Source: Balaenoptera acutorostrata (Eukaryota; Chordata; Mammalia; Artiodactyla; Balaenopteridae). Taken from it: a DNA stretch of 64,000 nucleotides. Below the pieces are notes generated by a model. That model was not told the DNA's origin. It searched no databases and saw only the letters and a program-made list of their open reading frames with translations. The DNA is taken from contig NW_026645862.1 in the NCBI RefSeq assembly GCF_949987535.1, positions 1 to 64,000 on the forward strand, given 5' to 3'. The position numbers and the translations under genes were made by a program. Position 1 is the stretch's first letter, and each line of letters opens with the position of its first letter. Of the stretch, positions 38,695 to 52,763 are shown one piece after another.

Positions 38695-40453
38695 GAAGTT
38701 GGGGTCCTCATGTACAATGGAATATCACTCACCCATGAAATCCACGTCATAAGGCTAGTAGCAGCACGATGAGTGGATTTAGGTACGACGATTCTAAGTG
38801 AAATAAGTCACACAGAAAAAGACACTTATCATAAGATATCACTTAGAGAGGGAATGTAAAAACCGCTACACTTGAACTGATTTACAAAACAGAACAGAGT
38901 CACACGTTTAAAAAACACACTATGGCTGCTGAACGGGAAAGGTGAGGTGGGGTGATGCATAAAACAAGGGTTTCAAATTAGCTCAGATACCGTTCCATAA
39001 ACCCAATATGTAAGAGACAAGACCTATTCCTTTTTCAGTGAACTGGACTCAACACCCCCTATTCACCGCACAAGAATATATCTGACTAGTAAGAATCTTC
39101 AAACCTATGTATTGATATCTCTCCGTAAGTGAGTCAAGGGGGTGTAAAGCGGCATAAACACAGCCGTGAAAAGCAGCTAAACCCCAATATAAAAATAAAT
39201 TACTTTTCAAAACCCGTGAAACAAAGACAGTGAAAGAGAGAGAAATTCTTACAAAATTCGTTCAGGGGCTGTGATGCAACCTGGATTGACCATATCTAGA
39301 CCCACAGCTGATTGAGACATAAGGGTGGACACTCTTGGGGCTGAGAGGTTCGGTGAGGTTGGGTGAGCCAACGCAGACCCTTTCAAGTAATACTGCATGG
39401 TACCCATCCCATGGGTCCCAAATCTCCAGGTTCAAGGGCACCTTCCTACGTCGAAAACAGGCATGAGAAACCCAGAAGATGGTACACCGTGTGATCGGGA
39501 AAGGTTTCTAAAACGCACCTCATTTCTCATCTCCTTTGCTCGGGTTCGCCATTCCAGCCGATTTACTAGCCATCTCCCTCCTTGGAGAATCAGCACCTTT
39601 AACCTCCTGTTCCGTACAGGTTGCAATTTGTCCGGAGGATGAACGGGAAGAGGGGGAACCAATGAGAGACTAGCTCTAGGTGTTGGGACAGGCACAGGTC
39701 ACTCTATTTTCCCATCAGGAAGAAGAATTAAGCACAAGCTCAGCCTGCCCCCCAGAACCAGAAGAGGGCCTGAAGCAATCCTGCGCTTTGGCGGCCAGCT
39801 CCCAAAAAAGCGAGTTGAAAAATGGAGCTCAGGGGCACTGCAATTCACAAACCTGCAGAGTTTTAAATGATACCTCTCGTCCACAAATATACTAAGGGAA
39901 GGCAACGAAGAGGCTTTGAAAGCAAGGCAGAATTGCAGGAAACAGATTTCAGGAGGTAGATTCGAATCGCCTTGAAAGCACATGAAAAGCGGCAAAACGT
40001 GGACAATGATGCCCTTGGCCAAAAAGGGCGTATGCGTTTTTTCCTGAATATATTCAGGAAAAAACGCATACGCCCTTTTTGGCCAACCAAGCAACCTGGA
40101 AAGGCCAATCAGTGCTCCAAAGAAGTCTCGCTTCCCAGCGGGCAAAAGGGCCATGCGGAAAAAAGTGTCCAAACCAGAAATGCAGGACCAGCCATGGAGA
40201 AATGGGAGCCTTGCTACGCTGATGGGTGGGATGTAAATTGCCAACAGCCACTCTGGAGAAGTGTACGGTGTGTTCTGAAACATCTAAAAAACACAGCTTG
40301 GAGAGCATAGGGCACTTCCACTCATGGGCGTATAAATTGGGAAAACTAAAAATCAGCAAGACACAGGCACCCCAAAGTTTAGGGCTGCTCTGTTGACAAG
40401 AACCCCCACTTCATTACACCTTAAATATCCTAGGAAAGAGAAAAATGGATAAA
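38695..40453 (+). repeat. Satellite unit 23
   Basis: Palindrome at 40015-40086, perfect. CTCACCCATG near 38730 and GCTCAGATACC as in units 25 and 28; GACCAGCC as in unit 26. Private: GAACTGATTTAC near 38874, GTTTAAAAAAC near 38906, GGGCACCTTCC near 39436 and TGTCCGGAGG near 39631. Confidence 0.97.
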
Positions 40454-42211
40454 GAAGTTGGGGTCCTCATGTACAATGGAATATCACGCAGCCATGAAAT
40501 CAACGTCATAAGGCTAGTAGCAGCACGATGAGTGGATTTAGGTACGACGATTCTAAGTGAAATAAGTCACACAGAAAAAGACACTTATCATAAGATATCA
40601 CTTAGAGAGGGAATGTAAAAACCGCTACACTTGAACTGAATTACAAAACAGAACAGAGTCACACGTTTAGAAAACACACTATGGCTGCTGAACGGGAAAG
40701 GTGAGGTGGGGTGATGCATAAAACAAGGGTTTCAAATTAGCTCCGATACCATTCCATAAACCCAATATGTAAGAGACAAGACCTATTCCTTTTTCAGTGA
40801 ACTGGACTCAACACCCCCTATTCACCGCACAAGAATATATCTGACTAGTAAGAATCTTCAAACCTATGTATTGATATCTCTCCGTAAGTGAGTCAAGGGG
40901 GTGTAAAGCGGCATAAACACAGCCGTGAAAAGCAGCTAAACCCCAATATAAAAATAAATTACTTTTCAAAACCCGTGAAACAAAGACAGTGAAAGAGAGA
41001 GAAATTCTTACAAAATTCGTTCAGGGGCTGTGATGCAACCTGGATTGACCATATCTAGACCCACAGCTGATTGAGACATAAGGGTGGACACTCTTGGGGC
41101 TGAGAGGTTCGGTGAGGTAGGGTGAGCCAACGCAGACCCTTTCAAGTAATACTGCATGGTACCCATCCCATGGGTCCCAAATCTCCAGGTTCAAGGGCAT
41201 CTTCCTACGTCGAAAACAGGCATGAGAAACCCAGAAGATGGTACACCGTGTGATCGGGAAAGGTTTCTAAAACGCACCTCATTTCTCATCTCCTTTGCTC
41301 GGGTTCGCCATTCCAGCCGATTTACTAGCCGTCTCCCTCCTTGGAGAATCAGCACCTTTAACCTCCTGTTCCGTACAGGTTGCAATTTGTCCTGAGGATG
41401 AAGGGGAAGAGGGGGAACCAATGAGAGACTAGCTCTAGGTGTTGGGACAGGCACAGGTCACTGTATTTTCCCATCAGGAAGAAGAATTAAGCACAAGCTC
41501 AGCCTGCCCCCCAGAACCAGAAGAGGGCCTGAAGCAATCCTGCGCTTTGGCGGCCAGCTCCCAAAAAAGCGAGTTGAAAAATGGAGCTCAGGGGCACTGC
41601 AATTCACAAACCTGCAGAGTTTTAAATGATACCTCTCGTCCACAAATATACTAAGGGAAGGCAACGAAGAGGCTTTGAAAGCAAGGCAGAATTGCAGGAA
41701 ACAGATTTCAGGAGGTAGATTCGAATCGCCTTGAAAGCACATGAAAAGCGGCAAAACGTGGACAATGATGCCCTTGGCCAAAAAGGGCGTATGCGTTTTT
41801 TCCTGAATATATTCAGGAAAAAACGCATACGCCCTTTTTGGCCAACCAAGCAACCTGGAAGGGCCAATCAGCGCTCCAAAGAAGTCTCGCTTCCCAGCGG
41901 GCAAAAGGGCCATGCGGAAAAAGTGTCCAAACCAGAAATGCAGGACCGGCCATGGAGAAATGGGAGCCTTGCTACGCTGATGGGTGGGATGTAAATTGCC
42001 AACAGCCACTCTGGAGAAGTGTACGGTGTGTTCTGAAACATCTAAAAAACACAGCTTGGAGAGCATAGGGCACTTCCACTCATGGGCGTATAAATTGGGA
42101 AAACTAAAAATCAGCAAGACACAGGCACCCCAAAGTTTAGGGCTGCTCTGTTGACAAGAACCCCCACTTCATTACACCTTAAATATCCTACGAAAGAGAA
42201 AAATGGATAAA
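40454..42211 (+). repeat. Satellite unit 24 (1,758 bp)
   Basis: Palindrome at 41774-41845, perfect. Has the one-A loss near 41921, CACGCAGCCATG, ACCATTCC, GGTAGGGTGAG, AGCCGTCTCC and CACTGTATT. It is the partner of unit 27, 5,276 bp downstream. Private: GGAAGGGCC near 41859. Confidence 0.97.
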
Positions 42212-43970
42212 GAAGTTGGGGTCCTCATGTACAATGGAATATCACTCACCCATGAAATCCACGTCATAAGGCTAGTAGCAGCACGATGAGTGGATTTAGG
42301 TACGACGATTCTAAGTGAAATAAGTCACACAGAAAAAGACACTTATCATAAGATATCACTTAGAGAGGGAATGTAAAAACCGCTACACTTGAACTGAATT
42401 ACAAAACAGAACAGAGTCACACGTTTAGAAAACACACTATGGCTGCTGAACGGGAAAGGTGAGGTGGGGTGATGCATAAAACAAGGGTTTCAAATTAGCT
42501 CAGATACCGTTCCATAAACCCAATATGTAAGAGACAAGACCTATTCCTTTTTCAGTGAACTGGACTCAACACCCCCTATTCACCGCACAAGAATATATCT
42601 GACTAGTAAGAATCTTCAAACCTATGTATTGATATCTCTCCGTAAGTGAGTCAAGGGGGTGTAAAGCGGCATAAACACAGCCGTGAAAAGCAGCTAAACC
42701 CCAATATAAAAATAAATTACTTTTCAAAACCCGTGAAACAAAGACAGTGAAAGAGAGAGAAATTCTTACAAAATTCGTTCAGGGGCTGTGATGCAACCTG
42801 GATTGACCATATCTAGACCCACAGCTGATTGAGACATAAGGGTGGACACTCTTGGGGCTGAGAGGTTCGGTGAGGTTGGGTGAGCCAACGCAGACCCTTT
42901 CAAGTAATACTGCATGGTACCCATCCCATGGGTCCCAAATCTCCAGGTTCAAGGGCATCTTCCTACGTCGAAAACAGGCATGAGAAACCCAGAAGATGGT
43001 ACACCGTGTGATCGGGAAAGGTTTCTAAAACGCACCTCATTTCTCATCTCCTTTGCTCGGGTTCGCCATTCCAGCCGATTTACTAGCCATCTCCCTCCTT
43101 GGAGAATCAGCACCTTTAACCTCCTGTTCCGTACAGGTTGCAATTTTTCCTGAGGATGAACGGGAAGAGGGGGAACCAATGAGAGACTAGCTCTAGGTGT
43201 TGGGACAGGCACAGGTCACTCTATTTTCCCATCAGGAAGAAGAATTAAGCACAAGCTCAGCCTGCCCCCCAGAACCAGAAGAGGGCCTGAAGCAATCCTG
43301 CGCTTTGGCGGCCAGCTCCCAAAAAAGCGAGTTGAAAAATGGAGCTCAGGGGCACTGCAATTCACAAACCTGCAGAGTTTTAAATGATACCTCTCGTCCA
43401 CAAATATATTAAGGGAAGGCAACGAAGAGGCTTTGAAAGCAAGGCAGAATTGCAGGAAACAGATTTCAGGAGGTAGATTCGAATCGCCTTGAAAGCACAT
43501 GAAAAGCGGCAAAACGTGGACAATGATGCCCTTGGCCAAAAAGGGCGTATGCGTTTTTTCCTGAATATATTCAGGAAAAAACGCATACGCCCTTTTTGGC
43601 CAACCAAGCAACCTGGAAAGGCCAATCAGCGCTCCAAAGAAGTCTCGCTTCCCAGCGGGCAAAAGGGCCATGCGGAAAAAAGTGTCCAAACCAGAAATGC
43701 AGGACCGGCCATGGAGAAATGGGAGCCTTGCTACGCTGATGGGTGGGATGTAAATTGCCAACAGCCACTCTGGAGAAGTGTACGGTGTGTTCTGAAACAT
43801 CTAAAAAACACAGCTTGGAGAGCATAGGGCACTTCCACTCATGGGCGTATAAATTGGGAAAACTAAAAATCAGCAAGACACAGGCACCCCAAAGTTTAGG
43901 GCTGCTCTGTGGACAAGAACCCCCACTTCATTACACCTTAAATATCCTAGGAAAGAGAAAAATGGATAAA
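42212..43970 (+). repeat. Satellite unit 25
   Basis: Palindrome at 43532-43603, perfect. CTCACCCATG, GCTCAGATACC, CTTTGGCGG and ATATATTAAGG (near 43405) are shared with unit 28. TCTGTGGACAAG near 43907 removes a stop codon in the L1-derived frame, as in units 34 and 36. Private: CAATTTTTCC near 43141. Confidence 0.97.
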
Positions 43971-44048
43971 GAAGTTGTGGTCCTCATGTACAATGGAATA
44001 TCACTCACCCATGAAATCAACGTCATAAGGCTAGTAGCAGCACGATGA
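43743..44048 (+). pseudogene. L1 ORF2 end with an opened reading frame (unit 25)
   Basis: In the frame that carries the last L1 ORF2 landmarks (SWAYKLGKLK, KMDKE, MYNGI), most units have a TGA in CTCTGTTGACAAG. Here T-to-G (TCTGTGGAC) removes it and gives a 101-codon frame. It is a chance stop loss in a dead element, not a gene. Identical events are at 59569-59874 and 63087-63392. Confidence 0.65.
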
Positions 44049-45729
44049 GTGGATTTAGGTACGACGATTCTAAGTGAAATAAGTCACACAGAAAAAGACA
44101 CTTATCATAAGATATCACTTAGAGAGGGAATGTAAAAACCGCTACACTTGAACTGAATTACAAAACAGAACAGAGTCACACGTTTAGAAAACACACTATG
44201 GCTGCTGAACGGGAAAGGTGAGGTGGGGTGATGCATAAAACAAGGGTTTCAAATTAGCTCCGATACCATTCCATAAACCCAATATGTAAGAGACAAGACC
44301 TATTCCTTTTTCAGTGAACTGGACTCAACACCCCCTATTCACCGCACAAGAATATATCTGACTAGTAAGAATCTTCAAACCTATGTATTGATATCTCTCT
44401 GTAAGTGAGTCAAGGGGGTGTAAAGCGGCATAAACACAGCCGTGAAAAGCAGCTAAACCCCATTATAAAAATAAATTACTTTTCAAAACCCGTGAAACAA
44501 AGACAGTGAAAGAGAGAGAAATTCTTACAAAATTCGTTCAGGGGCTGTGATGCAACCTGGATTGACCATATCTAGACCCACAGCTGATTGAGACATAAGG
44601 GTGGACACTCTTGGGGCTGAGAGGTTCGGTGAGGTTGGGTGAGCCAACGCAGACCCTTTCAAGTAATACTGCATGGCACCCATCCCAAGGGTCCCAAATC
44701 TCCAGGTTCAAGGGCATCTTCCTACGTCGAAAACAGGCATGAGAAACCCAGAAGATGGTACACCGTGTGATCGGGAAAGGTTTCTAAAACGCACCTCATT
44801 TCTCATCTCCTTTGCTCGGGTTCGCCATTCCAGCCGATTTACTAGCCATCTCCCTCCTTGGAGAATCAGCACCTTTAACCTCCTGTTCCGTACAGGTTGC
44901 AATTTGTCCTGAGGATGAAGGGGAAGAGGGGGAACCAATGAGAGACTAGCTCTAGGTGTTGGGACAGGCACAGGTCACTCTATTTTCCCATCAGGAAGAA
45001 GAATTAAGCACAAGCTCAGCCTGCCCCCCAGAACCAGAAGAGGGCCTGAAGCAATCCTGCGCTTTTGCGGCCAGCTCCCAAAAAAGCGAGTTGAAAAATG
45101 GAGCTCAGGGGCACTGCAATTCACAAACCTGCAGAGTTTTAAATGATACCTCTCGTCCACAAATATACTAAGGGAAGGCAACGAAGAGGCTTTGAAAGCA
45201 AGGCAGAATTGTAGGAAACAGATTTCAGGAGGTAGATTTGAATCGCCTTGAAAGCACATGAAAAGCGGCAAAACGTGGACAATGATGCCCTTGGCCAAAA
45301 AGGGCGTATGCGTTTTTTCCTGAATATATTCAGGAAAAAACGCATACGCCCTTTTTGGCCAACCAAGCAACCTGGAAAGGCCAATCAGTGCTCCAAAGAA
45401 GTCTCGCTTCCCAGCGGGCAAAAGGGCCATGCGGAAAAAAGTGTCCAAACCAGAAATGCAGGACCAGCCATGGAGAAATGGGAGCCTTGCTACGCTGATG
45501 GGTGGGATGTAAATTGCCAACAGCCACTCTGGAGAAGTGTACGGTGTGTTCTGAAACATCTAAAAAACACAGCTTGGAGAGCATAGGGCACTTCCACTCA
45601 TGGGCGTATAAATTGGGAAAACTAAAAATCAGCAAGACACAGGCACCCCAAAGTTTAGGGCTGCTCTGTTGACAAGAACCCCCACTTCATTACACCTTAA
45701 ATATCCTAGGAAAGAGAAAAATGGATAAA
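43971..45729 (+). repeat. Satellite unit 26
   Basis: Palindrome at 45291-45362, perfect. The small GATTCGAATC dyad upstream is broken to GATTTGAATC near 45235 by a CpG transition. ATGGCACCCATCCCAAGGG near 44675 loses the GGTACC and CCATGG sites. Second half matches unit 23. Confidence 0.97.
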
Positions 45730-47487
45730 GAAGTTGGGGTCCTCATGTACAATGGAATATCACGCAGCCATGAAATCAACGTCATAAGGCTAGTAGCAGC
45801 ACGATGAGTGGATTTAGGTACGACGATTCTAAGTGAAATAAGTCACACAGAAAAAGACACTTATCATAAGATATCACTTAGAGAGGGAATGTAAAAACCG
45901 CTACACTTGAACTGAATTACAAAACAGAACAGAGTCACACGTTTAGAAAACACACTATGGCTGCTGAACGGGAAAGGTGAGGTGGGGTGATGCATAAAAC
46001 AAGGGTTTCAAATTAGCTCCGATACCATTCCATAAACCCAATATGTAAGAGACAAGACCTATTCCTTTTTCAGTGAACTGGACTCAACACCCCCTATTCA
46101 CCGCACAAGAATATATCTGACTAGTAAGAATCTTCAAACCTATGTATTGATATCTCTCCGTAAGTGAGTCAAGGGGGTGTAAAGCGGCATAAACACAGCC
46201 GTGAAAAGCAGCTAAACCCCAATATAAAAATAAATTACTTTTCAAAACCCGTGAAACAAAGACAGTGAAAGAGAGAGAAATTCTTACAAAATTCGTTCAG
46301 GGGCTGTGATGCAACCTGGATTGACCATATCTAGACCCACAGCTGATTGAGACATAAGGGTGGACACTCTTGGGGCTCAGAGGTTCGGTGAGGTAGGGTG
46401 AGCCAACGCAGACCCTTTCAAGTAATACTGCATGGTACCCATCCCATGGGTCCCAAATCTCCAGGTTCAAGGGCATCTTCCTACGTCGAAAACAGGCATG
46501 AGAAACCCAGAAGATGGTACACCGTGTGATCGGGAAAGGTTTCTAAAACGCACCTCATTTCTCATCTCCTTTGCTCGGGTTCGCCATTCCAGCCGATTTA
46601 CTAGCCGTCTCCCTCCTTGGAGAATCAGCACCTTTAACCTCCTGTTCCGTACAGGTTGCAATTTGTCCTGAGGATGAAGGGGAAGAGGGGGAACCAATGA
46701 GAGACTAGCTCTAGGTGTTGGGACAGGCACAGGTCACTGTATTTTCCCATCAGGAAGAAGAATTAAGCACAAGCTCAGCCTGCCCCCCAGAACCAGAAGA
46801 GGGCCTGAAGCAATCCTGCGCTTTTGCGGCCAGCTCCCAAAAAAGCGAGTTGAAAAATGGAGCTCAGGGGCACTGCAATTCACAAACCTGCAGAGTTTTA
46901 AATGATACCTCTCGTCCACAAATATACTAAGGGAAGGCAACGAAGAGGCTTTGAAAGCAAGGCAGAATTGCAAGAAACAGATTTCAGGAGGTAGATTCGA
47001 ATCGCCTTGAAAGCACATGAAAAGCGGCAAAACGTGGACAATGATGCCCTTGGCCAAAAAGGGCGTATGCGTTTTTTCCTGAATATATTCAGGAAAAAAC
47101 GCATACGCCCTTTTTGGCCAACCAAGCAACCTGGAAAGGCCAATCAGCGCTCCAAAGAAGTCTCGCTTCCCAGCGGGCAAAAGGGCCATGCGGAAAAAGT
47201 GTCCAAACCAGAAATGCAGGACCGGCCATGGAGAAATGGGAGCCTTGCTACGCTGATGGGTGGGATGTAAATTGCCAACAGCCACTCTGGAGAAGTGTAC
47301 GGTGTGTTCTGAAACATCTAAAAAACACAGCTTGGAGACCATAGGGCACTTCCACTCATGGGCGTATAAATTGGGAAAACTAAAAATCAGCAAGACACAG
47401 GCACCCCAAAGTTTAGGGCTGCTCTGTTGACAAGAACCCCCACTTCATTACACCTTAAATATCCTAGGAATGAGAAAAATGGATAAA
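45730..47487 (+). repeat. Satellite unit 27 (1,758 bp)
   Basis: Palindrome at 47050-47121, perfect. Has the one-A loss near 47196 and the same variant set as unit 24. Private: GGGGCTCAGAGG near 46374, TTGCAAGAAAC near 46968 and TGGAGACCATAG near 47333. Confidence 0.97.
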
Positions 47488-49246
47488 GAAGATGTGGTCC
47501 TCATGTACAATGGAATATCACTCACCCATGAAATCCACGTCATAAGGCTAGTAGCAGCACGATGAGTGGATTTAGGTACGACGATTCTAAGTGAAATAAG
47601 TCACACAGAAAAAGACACTTATCATAAGATATCACTTAGAGAGGGAATGTAAAAACCGCTACACTTGAACTGAATTACAAAACAGAACAGAGTCACACGT
47701 TTAGAAAACACACTATGGCTGCTGAACGGGAAAGGTGAGGTGGGGTGATGCATAAAACAAGGGTTTCAAATTAGCTCAGATACCGTTCCATAAACCCAAT
47801 ATGTAAGAGACAAGACCTATTCCTTTTTCAGTGAACTGGACTCAACACCCCCTATTCACCGCACAAGAATATATCTGACTAGTAAGAATCTTCAAACCTA
47901 TGTATTGATATCTCTCCGTAAGTGAGTCAAGGGGGTGTAAAGCGGAATAAACACAGCCGTGAAAAGCAGCTAAACCCCAATATAAAAATAAATTACTTTT
48001 CAAAACCCGTGAAACAAAGACAGTGAAAGAGAGAGAAATTCTTACAAAATTCGTTCAGGGGCTGTGATGCAACCTGGATTGACCATATCTAGACCCACAG
48101 CTGATTGAGACATAAGGGTGGACACTCTTGGGGCTGAGAGGTTCGGTGAGGTTGGGTGAGCCAACGCAGACCCTTTCAAGTAATACTGCATGGTACCCAT
48201 CCCATGGGTCCCAAATCTCCAGGTTCAAGGGCATCTTCCTACGTCGAAAACAGGCATGAGAAACCCAGAAGATGGTACACCGTGTGATCGGGAAAGGTTT
48301 CTAAAACGCACCTCATTTCTCATCTCCTTTGCTCGGGTTCGCCATTCCAGCCGATTTACTAGCCATCTCCCTCCTTGGAGAATCAGCACCTTTAACCTCC
48401 TGTTCCGTACAGGTTGCAATTTGTCCTGAGGATGAAGGGGAAGAGGGGGAACCAATGAGAGACTAGCTCTAGGTGTTGGGACAGGCACAGGTCACTCTAT
48501 TTTCCCATCAGGAAGAAGAATTAAGCACAAGCTCAGCCTGCCCCCCAGAACCAGAAGAGGGCCTGAAGCAATCCTGCGCTTTGGCGGCCAGCTCCCAAAA
48601 AAGCGAGTTGAAAAATGGAGCTCAGGGGCACTGCAATTCACAAACCTGCAGAGTTTTAAATGATACCTCTCGTCCACAAATATATTAAGGGAAGGCAACG
48701 AAGAGGCTTTGAAAGCAAGGCAGAATTGCAGGAAACAGATTTCAGGAGGTAGATTCGAATCGCCTTGAAAGCACATGAAAAGCGGCAAAACGTGGACAAT
48801 GATGCCCTTGGCCAAAAAGGGCGTATGCGTTTTTTCCTGAATATATTCAGGAAAAAACGCATACGCCCTTTTTGGCCAACCAAGCAACCTGGAAAGGCCA
48901 ATCAGCGCTCCAAAGAAGTCTCGCTTCCCAGCGGGCAAAAGGGCCATGCGGAAAAAAGTGTCCAAACCAGAAATGCAGGACCGGCCATGGAGAAATGGGA
49001 GCCTTGCTACGCTGATGGGTGGGATGTAAATTGCCAACAGCCACTCTGGAGAAGTGTACGGTGTGTTCTGAAACATCTAAAAAACACAGCTTGGAGAGCA
49101 TAGGGCACTTCCACTCATGGGCGTATAAATTGGGAAAACTAAAAATCAGCAAGACACAGGCACCCCAAAGTTTAGGGCTGCTCTGTTGACAAGAACCCCC
49201 ACTTCATTACACCTTAAATATCCTAGGAAAGAGAAAAATGGATAAA
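47488..49246 (+). repeat. Satellite unit 28
   Basis: Palindrome at 48808-48879, perfect. Starts GAAGATGTGG instead of GAAGTTGTGG, a private change that happens to equal the usual mammalian L1 sequence. ATATATTAAGG as in units 25 and 29. Private: AGCGGAATAAAC near 47941. Confidence 0.97.
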
Positions 49247-51005
49247 GAAGTTGTGGTCCTCATGTACAATGGAATATCACTCAGCCAGGAAATCAACGTC
49301 ATAAGGCTAGTAGCAGCACGATGAGTGGATTTAGGTACGACGATTCTAAGTGAAATAAGTCACACAGAAAAAGACACTTATCATAAGAAATCACTTATAG
49401 AGGGAATGTAAAAACCGCTACACTTGAACTGAATTACAAAACAGAACAGAGTCACACGTTTAGAAAACACACTATGGCTGCTGAACGGGAAAGGTGAGGT
49501 GGGGTGATGCATAAAACAAGGGTTTCAAATTAGCTCCGATACCGTTCCATAAACCCAATATGTAAGAGACAAGACCTATTCCTTTTTCAGTGAACTGGAC
49601 TCAACACCCCCTATTCACCGCACAAGAATATATCTGACTAGTAAGAATCTTCAAACCTATGTATTGATATCTCTCCGTAAGTGAGTCAAGGGGGTGTAAA
49701 GCGGCATAAACACAGCCGTGAAAAGCAGCTAAACCCCAATATAAAAATAAATTACTTTTCAAAACCCGTGAAACAAAGACAGTGAAAGATAGAGAAATTC
49801 TTACAAAATTCGTTCAGGGGCTGTGATGCAACCTGGATTGACCATATCTAAACCCACAGCTGATTGAGACATAAGGGTGGACACTCTTGGGGCTGAGAGG
49901 TTCGGTGAGGTTGGGTGAGCCAACGCAGACCCTTTCAAGTAATACTGCATGGTACCCATCCCATGGGTCCCAAATCTCCAGGTTCAAGGGCATCTTCCTA
50001 CGTCGAAAACAGGCATGAGAAACCCAGAAGATGGTACACCGTGTGATCGGGAAAGGTTTCTAAAACGCACCTCATTTCTCATCTCCTTTGCTCGGGTTCG
50101 CCATTCCAGCCGATTTACTAGCCGTCTCCCTCCTTGGAGAATCAGCACCTTTAACCTCCTGTTCCGTACAGGTTGCAATTTGTCCTGAGGATGAAGGGGA
50201 AGAGGGGGAACCAATGAGAGACCAGCTCTAGGTGTTGGGACAGGCACAGGTCACTCTATTTTCCCATCAGGAAGAAGAATTAAGCACAAGCTCAGCCTGC
50301 CCCCCAGAACCAGAAGAGGGCCTGAAGCAATCCTGCGCTTTGGCGGCCATCTCCCAAAAAAGCAAGTTGAAAAATGGAGCTCAGGGGCACTGCAATTCAC
50401 AAACCTGCAGAGTTTTAAATGATACCTCTCGTCCACAAATATATTAAGGGAAGGCAACGAAGAGGCTTTGAAAGCAAGGCAGAATTGCAGGAAACAGATT
50501 TCAGGAGGTAGATTCGAATCGCCTTGAAAGCACATGAAAAGCGGCAAAACGTGGACAATGATGCCCTTGGCCAAAAAGGGCGTATGCGTTTTTTCCTGAA
50601 TATATTCAGGAAAAAACGCATACGCCCTTTTTGGCCAACCAAGCAACCTGGAAAGGCCAATCAGCGCTCCAAAGAAGTCTCGCTTCCCAGCGGGCAAAAG
50701 GGCCATGCGGAAAAAAGTGTCCAAACCAGAAATGCAGGACCGGCCATGGAGAAATGGGAGCCTTGCTACGCTGATGGGTGGGATGTAAATTGCCAACAGC
50801 CACTCTGGAGAAGTGTACGGTGTGTTCAGAAACATCTAAAAAACACAGCTTGGAGAGCATAGGGCACTTCCACTCATGGGCGTATAAATTGGGAAAACTA
50901 AAAATCAGCAAGACACAGGCACCCCAAAGTTTAGGGCTGCTCTGTTGACAAGAACCCCCACTTCATTACACCTTAAATATCCTACGAAAGAGAAAAATGG
51001 ATAAA
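49247..51005 (+). repeat. Satellite unit 29 (many private changes)
   Basis: Palindrome at 50567-50638, perfect. Several private changes: GCCAGGAAATC near 49284, AAGAAATCACTTATAG near 49385, AAGATAGAG near 49786, CTAAACCC near 49849, GACCAGCTC near 50220, GCCATCTCCC near 50346 and AGCAAGTTG near 50361. It looks less recently homogenised than its neighbours. Confidence 0.97.
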
Positions 51006-52763
51006 GAAGTTGGGGTCCTCATGTACAATGGAATATCACTCAGCCATGAAATCCACGTCATAAGGCTAGTAGCAGCACGATGAGTGGATTTAGGTACGAC
51101 GATTCTAAGTGAAATAAGTCACACAGAAAAGACACTTATCATAAGATATCACTTAGAGAGGGAATGTAAAAACCGCTACACTTGAACTGAATTGCAAAAC
51201 AGAACAGAGTCACACGTTTAGGAAACACACTATGGCTGCTGAACGGGAAAGGTGAGGTGGGGTGATGCATAAAACAAGGGTTTCAAATTAGCTCCGATAC
51301 CGTTCCATAAACCCAATATGTAAGAGACAAGACCTATTCCTTTTTCAGTGAACTGGACTCAACACCCCCTATTCACCGCACAAGAATATATCTGACTAGT
51401 AAGAATCTTCAAACCTATGTATTGATATCTCTCTGTAAGTGAGTCAAGGGGGTGTAAAGCAGCATAAACACAGCCGTGAAAAGCAGCTAAACCCCATTAT
51501 AAAAATAAATTACTTTTCAAAACCCGTGAAACAAAGACAGTGAAAGAGAGAGAAATTCTTACAAAATTCGTTCAGGGGCTGTGATGCAACCTGGATTGAC
51601 CATATCTAGACCCACAGCTGATTGAGACATAAGGGTGGACACTCTTGGGGCTGAGAGGTTCGGTGAGGTTGGGTGAGCCAACGCAGACCCTTTCAAGTAA
51701 TACTGCATGGTACCCATCCCATGGGTCCCAAATCTCCAGGTTCAAGGGCATCTTCCTACGTCGAAAACAGGCATGAGAAACCCAGAAGATGGTACACCGT
51801 GTGATCGGGAAAGGTTTCTAAAACGCACCTCATTTCTCATCTCCTTTGCTCGGGTTCGCCATTCCAGCCGATTTACTAGCCGTCTCCCTCCTTGGAGAAT
51901 CAGCACCTTTAACCTCATGTTCCGTACAGGTTGCAATTTGTCCTGAGGATGAACGGGAAGAGGGGGAAGCAATGAGAGACTAGCTCTAGCTGTTGGGACA
52001 GGCACAGGTCACTCTATTTTCCCATCAGGAAGAAGAATTAAGCACAAGCTCAGCCTGCCCCCCAGAACCAGAAGAGGGCCTGAAGCAATCCTGCGCTTTT
52101 GCGGCCAGCTCCCAAAAAAGCGAGTTGAAAAATGGAGCTCAGGGGCACTGCAATTCACAAACCTGCACAGTTTTAAATGATACCTCTCGTCCACAAATAT
52201 ACTAAGGGAAGGCAACGAAGAGGCTTTGAAAGCAAGGCAGAATTGCAGGAAACAGATTTCAGGAGGTAGATTCTTATCGCCTTGAAAGCACATGAAAAGC
52301 GGCAAAACGTGGACAATGATGCCCTTGGCCAAAAAGGGCGTATGCGTTTTTTCCTGAATATATTCAGGAAAAAACGCATACGCCCTTTTTGGCCAACCAA
52401 TCAACCTGGAAAGGCCAATCAGCGCTCCAAAGAAGTCTCGCTTCCCAGCGGGCAAAAGGGCCATGCGGAAAAAAGTGTCAAAACCAGAAATGCAGGACCG
52501 GCCATGGAGAAATGGGAGCCTTGCTACGCTGATGGGTGGGATGTAAATTGCCAACAGCCACTCTGGAGAAGTGTACGGTGTGTTCTGAAACATCTAAAAA
52601 ACACAGCTTGGAGAGCATAGGGCACTTCCACTCATGGGCGTATAAATTGGGAAAACTAAAAATCAGCAAGACACAGGCACCCCAAAGTTTAGGGCTGCTC
52701 TGTTGACAAGAACCCCCACTTCATTACACCTTAAATATCCTAGGAAAGAGAAAAATGGATAAA
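51006..52763 (+). repeat. Satellite unit 30 (1,758 bp; twin of unit 31)
   Basis: Palindrome at 52325-52396, perfect. One A is missing in CAGAAAAGACAC near 51125. Shares with unit 31 only: AAAGCAGCATAAAC, CCTCATGTTCC, GGAAGCAATG, CTAGCTGTTGG, CCAATCAACC and GTGTCAAAACC. The GATTCGAATC dyad is broken to GATTCTTATC. Confidence 0.97.

Noticed and set aside
47488..47497. GAAGATGTGG at the start of unit 28 as a surviving ancestral L1 state
   Set aside because: Only one unit has it and its neighbours all have GAAGTTGTGG or GAAGTTGGGG, so a chance back-change is more likely than retention.
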